NCBI RefSeq assembly: GCF_003325375.1
Contig: NZ_CP030862.1
Span: forward strand, 5,895,501-5,959,500
Length of the DNA stretch: 64,000 nt
Direction of reading: 5' to 3'
Source: Streptomyces globosus
GTDB lineage: Bacteria; Actinomycetota; Actinomycetes; Streptomycetales; Streptomycetaceae
Below are positions 17,321 to 24,796 of this stretch, piece after piece. Below the pieces are notes generated by a model. It was not told where the DNA came from, made no database searches, and was given only the letters and a program-made list of their open reading frames with translations. Both the position numbers and the translations under genes were made by a program. The first letter of the stretch is position 1. Each line of letters begins with the position of its first letter.

Positions 17321-17379
17321 GCGCCGCGGCAGCACGGCACGGCACGGGCAATCCGAAACCTCAGGAGGGGCAGTACTTC

Positions 17380-19197
17380 ATGTGCGGAATCGTGGGATAC
17401 ATCGGCAAGCGCGACGTCGCGCCGCTGCTGCTGGAGGGCCTCCAGCGTCTGGAGTACCGCGGGTACGACTCGGCGGGCATCGTCGTCAACAGCCCGAAGT
17501 CCACGGCGCTCAAGGTCGTCAAGGCCAAGGGCCGCGTCCGTGACCTGGAGACCCGGGTCCCCAAGCGCTTCGCCGGCACCACCGGCATCGCGCACACCCG
17601 CTGGGCCACCCACGGCGCCCCGAGCGACATCAACTCCCACCCGCACCTGGACGCGGAGAACAAGGTCGCCGTCGTCCACAACGGCATCGTCGACAACGCC
17701 GCCGAGCTCCGCGCCAGGCTGGAGTCCGAGGGCGTGGTCTTCGTCTCGGAGACCGACACCGAGGTCATCGTCCACCTGATCGCCCGCTCCCAGGCCGAGA
17801 GCCTGGAGGAGAAGGTCCGCGAGGCCGTCAAGGCGATCGAGGGCACCTACGGCATCGCCGTGATGCACGCCGACTTCGCCGACCGCATCGTCGTCGCCCG
17901 CAACGGCTCGCCGGTCGTCCTCGGCATCGGCGAGAAGGAGATGTTCGTCGCCTCCGACGTCGCCGCGCTCGTCGCCCACACCCGCCAGGTCGTCACCCTC
18001 GACGACGGCGAGATGGCCACCCTGAAGGCCGACGACTTCCGCACCTACACGACCTCCGGCGCGACCACCACCGCCACCCCGGAGACCGTCGAGTGGGAGG
18101 CCGCCTCCTACGACATGGGCGGCCACGACACCTACATGCACAAGGAGATCAGCGAGCAGCCCGACGCGGTCGACCGCGTCCTGCGCGGCCGCATCGACGA
18201 CCGCTTCTCCACCGTGCACCTCGGCGGCCTGAACCTCGACCCGCGCGAGGCCCGCGGCATCCGCCGCGTCAAGATCCTGGGCTGCGGCACCTCGTACCAC
18301 GCCGGCCTGATCGGCGCGAGCCTCATCGAGGGCATGGCCCGCATCCCCGCCGACGCCGAGCCTGCCTCCGAGTTCCGCTACCGCAACCCGGTCGTGGACC
18401 CCGACACCCTCTACATCGCCGTCTCCCAGTCCGGCGAGACGTACGACGTGCTGGCCGCCGTCCAGGAGCTCAAGCGCAAGGGCGCCCGCGTCCTCGGCGT
18501 CGTCAACGTGGTCGGCTCCGCCATCGCCCGCGAGGCCGACGGCGGCGTGTACGTGCACGCCGGCCCCGAGGTCTGCGTCGTCTCCACCAAGTGCTTCACC
18601 AACACGGTCGTGGCGTTCGCGCTGCTCGCCGTGCACCTCGGCCGCATCCGCGACCTGTCCGTCACCGACGGAAAGCGGATCATCGAGGGCCTGCGCCGCC
18701 TGCCCGCCCAGATCGAGGAGATCCTCAAGGGCGAGGAGGACATCAAGGAGCTGGCCGCCCAGTACGCCGACGCCAAGTCGATGATGTTCATCGGCCGCGT
18801 CCGCGGCTACCCGGTCGCGCTGGAGGCCTCCCTGAAGCTCAAGGAGATCTCCTACATCCACGCCGAGGCCTACCCGGCCTCCGAGCTCAAGCACGGCCCG
18901 CTCGCCCTGATCGAGCCGGCGATGCCGACGGTCGCGATCGTCCCCGACGACGACCTGCTGGAGAAGAACCGCGCCGCCCTGGAGGAGATCAAGGCCCGCA
19001 GCGGCCGCATCCTCGCCGTCGCGCACCGCGAGCAGGAGAAGGCCGACCACACCATCATCGTCCCGAAGAACGAGGACGAGCTGGACCCGATCCTGATGGG
19101 CATCCCGCTCCAACTGCTGGCCTACCACACCGCCCTCGCCCTGGGCCGGGACATCGACAAGCCGCGCAACCTCGCGAAGTCCGTCACCGTCGAGTAG
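17380..19197 (+). CDS. glmS: Glutamine--fructose-6-phosphate aminotransferase
   Basis: The 605-residue enzyme makes glucosamine-6-phosphate from fructose-6-phosphate and glutamine, the entry to peptidoglycan amino sugars. The nucleophile Cys2 follows the start (MCGIVGYIG). The glutaminase domain contains LEYRGYDSAG and THTRWATHG-like segments, and two SIS domains follow (GCGTSYHAG and SQSGETYD; FIGRVRGYPVALEASLKLKE). The C-terminus ends PRNLAKSVTVE, the substrate-loop signature. AGGAGGGG lies 9 bases before ATG 17380. S. coelicolor has a second glmS elsewhere, so this may be the paralogue at the SCO2789 position. A GC hairpin terminator follows. Confidence 0.96.
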   Translation: MCGIVGYIGKRDVAPLLLEGLQRLEYRGYDSAGIVVNSPKSTALKVVKAKGRVRDLETRVPKRFAGTTGIAHTRWATHGAPSDINSHPHLDAENKVAVVHNGIVDNAAELRARLESEGVVFVSETDTEVIVHLIARSQAESLEEKVREAVKAIEGTYGIAVMHADFADRIVVARNGSPVVLGIGEKEMFVASDVAALVAHTRQVVTLDDGEMATLKADDFRTYTTSGATTTATPETVEWEAASYDMGGHDTYMHKEISEQPDAVDRVLRGRIDDRFSTVHLGGLNLDPREARGIRRVKILGCGTSYHAGLIGASLIEGMARIPADAEPASEFRYRNPVVDPDTLYIAVSQSGETYDVLAAVQELKRKGARVLGVVNVVGSAIAREADGGVYVHAGPEVCVVSTKCFTNTVVAFALLAVHLGRIRDLSVTDGKRIIEGLRRLPAQIEEILKGEEDIKELAAQYADAKSMMFIGRVRGYPVALEASLKLKEISYIHAEAYPASELKHGPLALIEPAMPTVAIVPDDDLLEKNRAALEEIKARSGRILAVAHREQEKADHTIIVPKNEDELDPILMGIPLQLLAYHTALALGRDIDKPRNLAKSVTVE

Positions 19198-19244
19198 CAG
19201 CGGCGGGCGGCCTCGCCGCCCCGCCGAGGCGCGCCGAAACGGCC

Positions 19245-19278
19245 GAACGGCCCCCGGTCCGAGGACCGGGGGCCGTTC
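19245..19278 (+). terminator. Hairpin terminator after glmS
   Basis: A 16-bp perfect inverted repeat GAACGGCCCCCGGTCC with its complement, 47 bases after the glmS stop. There is no T-tract. It also lies downstream of the convergent transporter gene. Confidence 0.75.
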
Positions 19279-19334
19279 GCGCACCCGCGCCGCCTTCCCG
19301 TGCGGCGCCGCCTGGCGGGACGGCGCCGAGCGGG

Positions 19335-19907
19335 TCAGCCCGCGGCGGCCGCGCTCCTGCCGCCGGAGGCCCGGCCGAGCGCGGTCGGCCAGTTGGCGAG
19401 CGCCGCCGTGGCGCCGTACCAGGCCATCAGCCCGGAGACGGCGGCCACCCAGCCGGCGGCCTTGCCCAGGCCGCCGCTGTCGGCGAGGGTCCCCACGGCG
19501 AGGAGGACGAGGGAGAGCGTGAGCAGGGCGTACGCCCCCTGGCCGAACAGCCCGCCCGGCGCACCCAGGGTGAGCGTCAGCGCGAGCAGGGCGAAGAGGA
19601 GCAGGAACAGGCCGGCGGCGTTGGCCGAGACCTTGGCGTCGGCCCCGTGGGCCCAGGTGAACCAGAAGGCGCCGAGGCCCGCGAACGCCGTGCCGTTGAA
19701 GCCGTTTCCGCCGCGGTACTCCAGGAGTCCGAGGACGAACAGGGCGAGGCCGCCGACGTAGGTCGCGAGCGAGACGGAGTCGGCCGCGGACACCCCGCCG
19801 ACGATGCCGGTCTGTCCGATTCCGAAGGCGAGAAGGGTGAGACCCAGGGCCAGGTTCCCGAGGGTCGAGGTGGAGGCCGTGCTTCCCGCAGAGACACCGT
19901 TGTCCAC
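19335..19907 (-). CDS. GPR1/FUN34/YaaH (SatP)-family acetate transporter-like membrane protein
   Basis: The 190-residue protein has six hydrophobic segments from about residue 18 onward. It starts with LGNLALGLTLLAFG in place of the NPAPLGL motif of acetate/succinate channels. It also has NGFNGTAFAGLGAFWFTWA, a strong family signature. The substrate is probably acetate or a related small carboxylate, but the altered N-terminal motif leaves that open. The ATG at 19907 is followed by a short Ser/Thr-rich tail. It is convergent with glmS. Confidence 0.85.
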   Translation of the reverse strand: MDNGVSAGSTASTSTLGNLALGLTLLAFGIGQTGIVGGVSAADSVSLATYVGGLALFVLGLLEYRGGNGFNGTAFAGLGAFWFTWAHGADAKVSANAAGLFLLLFALLALTLTLGAPGGLFGQGAYALLTLSLVLLAVGTLADSGGLGKAAGWVAAVSGLMAWYGATAALANWPTALGRASGGRSAAAAG

Positions 19908-20003
19908 GGCGGGCTCCCTTCGATCTGCAGTTGTTGCTGCGTCCCAGCAGCACTTATCTACCCTTTACAGGGGTGCACAACCGCACAATCAGCACCTGCG
20001 GGG

Positions 20004-20534
20004 TTACGGAATGACAACAACCGGTCGCTGTGCGCGCTTGGCCAGGCGGCCCGCGACCGAGCCGAAGATCCGGCCCACGATCCCGTGCGTCGAGCCGACC
20101 ACGATGGCGTCGGCCGAATACTCCCGGCCGACCTCCTCCAGTTCGTGGCAGATGTCGCCGCCCCGCTCGACGAGGATCCAGGGCACCTCGGCCAGGTAGT
20201 CCGCGCAGGCCAGCTCCAGGCCCAGCACCTCGGTGCGGTGGTCCGGCACGTCGACGAAGACCGGCGGCTCGCAGCCCGCCCACACGGTGGTGGGCAGCCG
20301 GTTCGCCACGTGCACGATGATCAGGCCGGAGCCGGAGCGCCGCGCCATGCCGATCGCGTACGCCAGGGCGCGCTCGCTGGAGGTGGAGCCGTCGAAGCCG
20401 ACCACCACGCCGTGGCGGAAGGCCGGGTCGCAGGGGTGGCGCGCCTCGTCCGCCGCGCGCACGTCGCTCGGCACGTGGTCGGCGAGCGGCTTGCGCTTGC
20501 GGTCCGCGGGTTCGGGGAATTCGTGACCGGCCAT
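20004..20534 (-). CDS. Universal stress protein (UspA family)
   Basis: The 176-residue protein has a variable tail of about 45 residues and one Usp domain starting GVVVGFDGSTSSERALAYA. The C-terminal nucleotide-binding motif VVGSTHGIVGRIFGSVAGRL has the G-x2-G-x9-G-S pattern of ATP-binding members. I chose the internal ATG at 20534 (MAGHEFPEP) because homologues I remember begin there; the frame is open to 20636. A GGGTAAG element on the same strand at about 20647-20653 resembles a stress-sigma -10, which is a weak suggestion. Confidence 0.88.
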   Translation of the reverse strand: MAGHEFPEPADRKRKPLADHVPSDVRAADEARHPCDPAFRHGVVVGFDGSTSSERALAYAIGMARRSGSGLIIVHVANRLPTTVWAGCEPPVFVDVPDHRTEVLGLELACADYLAEVPWILVERGGDICHELEEVGREYSADAIVVGSTHGIVGRIFGSVAGRLAKRAQRPVVVIP

Positions 20535-20874
20535 GGGTGTCTCGGCGAAGAGGTCCTCGGGCGAAGGGACAAGACGACGGGGCGGCAGTGGGTGAAATCG
20601 ACGACGGAGGGTGACGGAGCTCTGTCCGGGAAGCATCTTCCCAAGCCCTTACCCCTCAGGGTACGGCGACACTCCTGTCCTGCCCAGGGCATGCAGCACT
20701 TGGAGAGCGTCCCAGGGAGCATGCCGGAGGCAGGCCTGGTTGGCAATGGCCGCTGGCCCCTACAGCCAGTGACCGGCGGGCTGCCGCGCCACCCGTGCGC
20801 GCAGTGACCGAGCCCCGCCGGGCACCGTTGGACAGGCGTCCGACCGTCCAGGAAGAGCCCGCAGGGAGCCCGCC
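20535..20874. other. Gene-free region between Usp and small membrane protein
   Basis: These 340 bases separate divergent genes. I see an inverted repeat TACCC/GGGTA with a 4-base loop (20650-20663) that could be part of the Usp promoter. I see no convincing coding sequence or other repeat. Both promoters are presumably here. Confidence 0.5.
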
Positions 20875-21324
20875 GTGCCCGGCCACCCGGTTCCGCCCGC
20901 CCAGTCCGCCGAGCCGGCGCACCCCGGCCCGCACGCCGACCCGTACGCCGGCGCCCCCCGGCGTCCCGCGGGCGGCGCGGTTCACCCGTCCGTGCGGTCC
21001 GCGCACCGCCGGGACGACGATCCCGCGGGTGACGTGGTGCGCTGGGCGGTCTTCAGCTGCCTGCTCGTCCCGGTCGTCCTCGTCGTCTACGGGACCTCCT
21101 TCGGCGGGGCCGCGGTGGCGACCCTGGGGCTGGTGGCGGTCACGGCCGTGTGCCGGGTGATGCTCCGCCGGTCCGAGCAGGCCGGGCGGGCCGCCGCCCT
21201 CGTCCCGGCGCGGCAGCGGGCGGCCGCCGGGCGGCGCCGGCGGCAGTCGCGGGGCGCGGGCGCGGCCCGCGGCGGCGGCCGCCACGGCTGTGCGGGTCCG
21301 GGCGGGGGCGCCCCGCGGGACTGA
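20875..21324 (+). CDS. Small membrane protein upstream of adpA
   Basis: The 149-residue protein has a Pro/His-rich N-terminus, two membrane segments near residues 55-95 (VVRWAVFSCLLVPVVLVVYG and GGAAVATLGLVAVTAVC), and a basic Arg/Gly-rich C-terminus. It starts at GTG 20875 with GCAGGGAG upstream. The function is unrecognised. The position just before adpA on the same strand matches S. coelicolor. The 373-bp gap suggests separate transcription. Confidence 0.7.
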   Translation: MPGHPVPPAQSAEPAHPGPHADPYAGAPRRPAGGAVHPSVRSAHRRDDDPAGDVVRWAVFSCLLVPVVLVVYGTSFGGAAVATLGLVAVTAVCRVMLRRSEQAGRAAALVPARQRAAAGRRRRQSRGAGAARGGGRHGCAGPGGGAPRD

Positions 21325-21697
21325 CTGGTTCGCACAACCACACCCGCTTGGTTTCGGCCAACTTCCCGGAAGGTCCGCCCCCTTGCCGGAATGCCCCGTC
21401 CCGCCCCCCACCACCAGCGTCAACGACCGTGGAGGGCCCGGAAGACCCGATGAGTACCGGCCACGGCCGAATCCAGGACCCCGCAGGCCGGTAGCGGAGC
21501 GGAACGGTTCCTGATCGAATGCTTTTCGCCAAGTTGCCAAGTCGACATAGCGCTGCGTGCTGAACTTGTCACGCCGACACCAGTGGACGCAGTAGATTCG
21601 ATCATGTTTTACGGCGGGGGATCCACGTGCAAGGCCGAGGGGAAACGTGCAGGTGCGACCAGACCAAGGAGTCGCGACACCCAAGGGGGGCTTAGCC
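21325..21697 (+). promoter_or_regulatory. adpA upstream region
   Basis: This gap is locally A+T-richer from about 21510. A candidate promoter has TTGTCA (21566-21571) and TAGATT (21593-21598). The 21-base spacer is long, so only the -10 is persuasive. It would leave a leader of about 95 bases ending in AAGGGGGG at 21683-21690. In S. griseus this region carries the A-factor receptor site and AdpA autoregulatory sites; I could not identify either by eye. Confidence 0.5.
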
Positions 21698-22867
21698 ATG
21701 AGCCAGGATTCCACCGCCGTCGTCGCTGACGCCGGCAGGAAGCTCGCGGGGCGTCGCCGCAGGGAGATCGTCGCGGTGCTGCTGTTCAGCGGCGGACCGA
21801 TCTTCGAGAGCTCGATCCCGCTCTCCGTGTTCGGCATCGACCGGCAGGACGCGGGAGTTCCACGCTACCGACTGCTCGTGTGCGCCGGTGAGGACGGTCC
21901 GCTGCGGACCACCGGCGGACTCGAACTGACCGCGCCGTACGGCCTGGAGGCGATCGCCCGCGCGGGCACCGTCGTCGTCCCGGCCTGGCGCTCCATCACT
22001 TCGCCGCCGCCTCCGGAGGCGCTGGACGCCCTGCGTCTGGCACACGAGGAGGGGGCCCGGATCGTCGGGCTGTGCACGGGGGCCTTCGTGCTCGCCGCCG
22101 CCGGCCTGCTGGACGGGCGGCCTGCGACGACGCACTGGATGTACGCGCCGACGCTGGCCAAGCGGTACCCGTCCGTCCACGTCGACCCGCGCGAGCTGTT
22201 CGTCGACGACGGCGACGTCCTCACCTCCGCGGGCACCGCGGCCGGAATCGACCTGTGCCTGCACATCGTGCGCACCGACCACGGCAGCGAGGCCGCCGGG
22301 GCGCTGGCCCGCCGGCTCGTCGTCCCGCCGCGGCGCACGGGCGGCCAGGAGCGCTATCTCGACCGGTCCCTGCCGGAGGAGATCGGCGCCGACCCGCTGG
22401 CCGAGGTCGTCGCCTGGGCGCTGGAGCACCTCCACGAGCAGTTCGACGTGGAGACGCTCGCCGCCCGCGCGTACATGAGCCGGCGCACCTTCGACCGGCG
22501 GTTCCGCTCGCTGACCGGCAGCGCGCCGCTGCAGTGGCTGATCACCCAGCGGGTGCTCCAGGCGCAGCGGCTGCTGGAGACCTCCGACTACTCGGTCGAC
22601 GAGGTCGCCGGGCGCTGCGGGTTCCGCTCGCCGGTCGCGCTGCGCGGGCACTTCCGCCGCCAGCTGGGGTCCTCCCCGGCGGCCTACCGCTCCGCCTACC
22701 GGGCCCGCCGGCCCCAGGGCGAGGCGCAGGCCTCCGACCTGGGCGCGGGGCCGGTGCCGCACCAGCGCACCCCGCAGCCGCAGCGCGCGGCGGCGGCGCT
22801 GGCCGCCTCCGGCCCGACGGTGACGGAGCTGTACGCCCCGAACCGGGTGCTGCGCGAGCACGCGTAG
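21698..22867 (+). CDS. adpA: Developmental master regulator AdpA (AraC family)
   Basis: The 389-residue protein has an N-terminal DJ-1/PfpI-like dimerisation domain (about residues 20-195, with GLCTGAFVLAAAGLLDGRPA). The C-terminal AraC/XylS DNA-binding domain (about 230-330) has two helix-turn-helices, around FDVETLAARAYMSRRTFDRR and YSVDEVAGRCGFRS. It is nearly identical in sequence to the S. coelicolor and S. griseus proteins I remember, so identity is secure. It activates morphological and secondary-metabolism genes. The ATG at 21698 has AAGGGGGG upstream. There is no TTA triplet anywhere in the coding sequence, although adpA is the textbook bldA-dependent gene. The C-terminal tail is variable. 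ornA follows downstream. Confidence 0.97.
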   Translation: MSQDSTAVVADAGRKLAGRRRREIVAVLLFSGGPIFESSIPLSVFGIDRQDAGVPRYRLLVCAGEDGPLRTTGGLELTAPYGLEAIARAGTVVVPAWRSITSPPPPEALDALRLAHEEGARIVGLCTGAFVLAAAGLLDGRPATTHWMYAPTLAKRYPSVHVDPRELFVDDGDVLTSAGTAAGIDLCLHIVRTDHGSEAAGALARRLVVPPRRTGGQERYLDRSLPEEIGADPLAEVVAWALEHLHEQFDVETLAARAYMSRRTFDRRFRSLTGSAPLQWLITQRVLQAQRLLETSDYSVDEVAGRCGFRSPVALRGHFRRQLGSSPAAYRSAYRARRPQGEAQASDLGAGPVPHQRTPQPQRAAAALAASGPTVTELYAPNRVLREHA

Positions 22868-22896
22868 CGCCTGGCCCGGGGGCGCACCCCGAACGG

Positions 22897-22935
22897 CAGG
22901 GCCCCGTACCGGTCTCGAACCGGTGCGGGGCCCTG
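22897..22935 (+). terminator. Terminator after adpA
   Basis: A 16-bp stem (22897-22912 with 22920-22935, one G-U pair) with a 7-base loop lies 30 bases past the adpA stop. There is no T-tract, as is usual here. Confidence 0.75.
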
Positions 22936-23020
22936 CGCCGTCCCCGGGGGCGCCGCCCGGGTGCGGGCCCGGCCGGATCGGCGCGGGGAGCGCACCCCGG
23001 GGAGCGCATAAGGTGGACGC

Positions 23021-23623
23021 ATGAACGATCGCATGGTGTGGATCGACTGCGAGATGACCGGTCTCTCGCTGACGGACGACGCACTTATCGAGGTGGCCGC
23101 GCTGGTCACCGACTCGGAGCTGAACGTGCTCGGCGAGGGCGTGGACATCGTGATCCGCCCGCCGGACGCGGCCCTGGAGACCATGCCCGACGTGGTGCGC
23201 GAGATGCACACCGCCTCCGGCCTGCTCGCCGAGCTGGCCGGGGGGACGACGCTGGCCGACGCGGAGGAGCAGGTCCTCGCGTACGTGCGCGAGCACGTCA
23301 AGGAGCCCCGGAAGGCGCCGCTGTGCGGGAACTCGGTCGGCACCGACCGCGGGTTCCTGCTGCGGGACATGCCGGCGCTGGAGAGCCACCTGCACTACCG
23401 GATCGTTGACGTGTCCTCGGTCAAGGAGCTGGCGCGCCGCTGGTACCCGCGGGCGTACTTCAACAGCCCGCCGAAGAACGGCAACCACAGGGCGCTGGCG
23501 GACATCCGCGAGTCGATCGCCGAGCTGCGCTACTACCGGGAGGCGGTCTTCGTGCCGCAGCCGGGGCCCGACTCGGACACCGCCCGGTCCATCGCCGCGA
23601 AGTACGTGCTGCCCGCCGGGTAG
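23021..23623 (+). CDS. ornA: Oligoribonuclease
   Basis: The 200-residue DEDDh 3'-5' exoribonuclease degrades RNA dinucleotides, including pGpG from c-di-GMP. The catalytic Asp9 and Glu11 lie in VWIDCEMTGL; GNSVGTDRGFLLRDMP and the C-terminal NGNHRALADIRESI supply the other acidic residues and the histidine. Length is normal. It starts at ATG 23021. The adpA-ornA order is conserved in Streptomyces, where OrnA influences growth and sporulation. A PAS-GGDEF-EAL protein is encoded at 39332-41176. Confidence 0.96.
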   Translation: MNDRMVWIDCEMTGLSLTDDALIEVAALVTDSELNVLGEGVDIVIRPPDAALETMPDVVREMHTASGLLAELAGGTTLADAEEQVLAYVREHVKEPRKAPLCGNSVGTDRGFLLRDMPALESHLHYRIVDVSSVKELARRWYPRAYFNSPPKNGNHRALADIRESIAELRYYREAVFVPQPGPDSDTARSIAAKYVLPAG

Positions 23624-23727
23624 CACGCGGAGCGGCCCCGATGGAGGGGGTCCCGGAAAACGGGGGCGCGAGCACCCTCCGGGACCCTGTACCCTTTTCT
23701 TCGGCCGGTCGGTTTCGACCGGGCGTG

Positions 23728-23800
23728 GTGGGTGTAGCTCAGTTGGTAGAGCACCTGGTTGTGGTCCAGGTGGCCGCGGGTTCGAGTCCCGTCACTCACC
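23728..23800 (+). tRNA. tRNA-His (GTG)
   Basis: A 73-nt cloverleaf has acceptor stem GTGGGTG/CACTCAC with one G-U pair, and D-loop AGCTCAGTTGGTAGAGC. Anticodon loop TTGTGGT gives anticodon GTG; the T-arm is CGGGTTCGAGTCCCG. A G at 23727 can be the extra G-1 of tRNA-His opposite C73. CCA is not encoded. Confidence 0.97.
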
Positions 23801-23808
23801 CTGGCAGG

Positions 23809-23841
23809 AGGGCCCCGGTCCGCGGAAGCGGCCGGGGCCCT
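23809..23841 (+). terminator. Terminator after tRNA-His
   Basis: Stem AGGGCCCCGG/CCGGGGCCCT with inner pairing is followed by TTCC, 8 bases after the tRNA. Confidence 0.7.
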
Positions 23842-23916
23842 TCCGCGTTCCCAGGGCCTCTTCCGGCCGCCGGGACCGCTCGGACCGGGTGCGCGGCGCA
23901 GAGGGCTCCGCCGGCG

Positions 23917-24558
23917 CTACCACAGCCCGCCGGGGCGTACGTCGTGGAAGAACTCGTAGCGGCGCGGTGCCTCGGGCAGGAACCAGTGGAAGCCCTCCTG
24001 GAGGAAGACCGCGGCCAGGCTCACGGCGGTGACCAGCAGCAGGAGCCACAGCACGGCCGCCCCCGCGGTCCGGTACCGCCCGGGCCCGGCCGCCGGGACG
24101 GCCCGGTCCGCGGTCGCGTGGGCGAGGGCGAGGACGATCCCGACGGCCGCGGCGGAGGCCTGGAAGAGGAGCGCCGCCCACATGGGCGGGTGCAGGCCGA
24201 GGACCGCGGCGCCGTCCGCCCGGCCGCCCGGCAGGACGGCCTGCCGCCAGGACGCGAAGGAGCCCGCTGCGAGGGCGGTCAGCGCGAGCCCCCACCCGGT
24301 CATGTAGTCGCGGCCGGAGACCGCCCCGTCCATCAGGGCCGTCCGCACGATGTACGCCGCGCCCGCCGCCGCGAGCAGCATGCACATCCGCTGGACGACG
24401 CACAGCGGGCACGGCGGCGCCCCGGCCGTGAACTGGTGGACGAGGCCGCCGGCGGCGACGAGCGCCCAGCCGGCGGTGAAGAGGCAGGCGAACCAGAACT
24501 GGACCCGCCCGAGGAGGCCGCCCTCGATCGGCGTCTCCGGAACCATGCTGCTGTGCAT
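23917..24558 (-). CDS. DsbB-like disulfide-bond-formation membrane protein
   Basis: The 213-residue protein has about five hydrophobic segments. The redox pair CPLC lies in the first external loop next to VVQRM, the DsbB/BdbC signature. It would reoxidise an extracytoplasmic thiol oxidase with quinone. The second cysteine pair expected in the other external loop is absent; that loop (ASWRQAVLPGGRADG) has no Cys. The start may be ATG 24558 or 24546, and neither has a clear ribosome-binding site. It follows the DUF5993 gene by 11 bases, so the two form an operon. Confidence 0.82.
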   Translation of the reverse strand: MHSSMVPETPIEGGLLGRVQFWFACLFTAGWALVAAGGLVHQFTAGAPPCPLCVVQRMCMLLAAAGAAYIVRTALMDGAVSGRDYMTGWGLALTALAAGSFASWRQAVLPGGRADGAAVLGLHPPMWAALLFQASAAAVGIVLALAHATADRAVPAAGPGRYRTAGAAVLWLLLLVTAVSLAAVFLQEGFHWFLPEAPRRYEFFHDVRPGGLW

Positions 24559-24569
24559 CGTGACCACGG

Positions 24570-24734
24570 TCAGAGGCCCGCCCCGAGCGAGGGGCCGCCC
24601 GCGGCGTGGTGGGCAGTCAGCAGGACCATCGCGGCGAGCACGGCCCACCAGGCGCCGAGCACGGCCGTCCGCGACGACTCCCGGCACATGGCGAAGAGGG
24701 TGGCGAGGAGACCGCCGAAGATGAGGGTGTCCAT
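24570..24734 (-). CDS. DUF5993-type small membrane protein
   Basis: The 54-residue protein has two membrane segments, MDTLIFGGLLATLFAMC and TAVLGAWWAVLAAMVLLTAHH. This resembles the DUF5993 family, which I recall occurring beside dsbB-like genes. It is too short for many gene callers. It starts at ATG 24734 and lies 11 bases upstream of the DsbB-like gene. A role in the thiol-oxidation partner complex is an inference from pairing only. Confidence 0.75.
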   Translation of the reverse strand: MDTLIFGGLLATLFAMCRESSRTAVLGAWWAVLAAMVLLTAHHAAGGPSLGAGL

Positions 24735-24796
24735 GCCGCGGACGGTACCCACGGAGCCGCGCGCGGCCCGCGAGGCGCGCCCCCGGCGCCCGCCGG

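Noticed and set aside
21450..21494. 14-codon ATG frame (MSTGHGRIQDPAGR) upstream of adpA as a leader peptide
   Set aside because: It lies upstream of the candidate promoter and has no clear ribosome-binding site. I cannot separate it from chance.
21593..21598. Confident -35/-10 promoter call for adpA
   Set aside because: The spacer between TTGTCA and TAGATT is 21 bases, outside the normal range, so only the region is reported.
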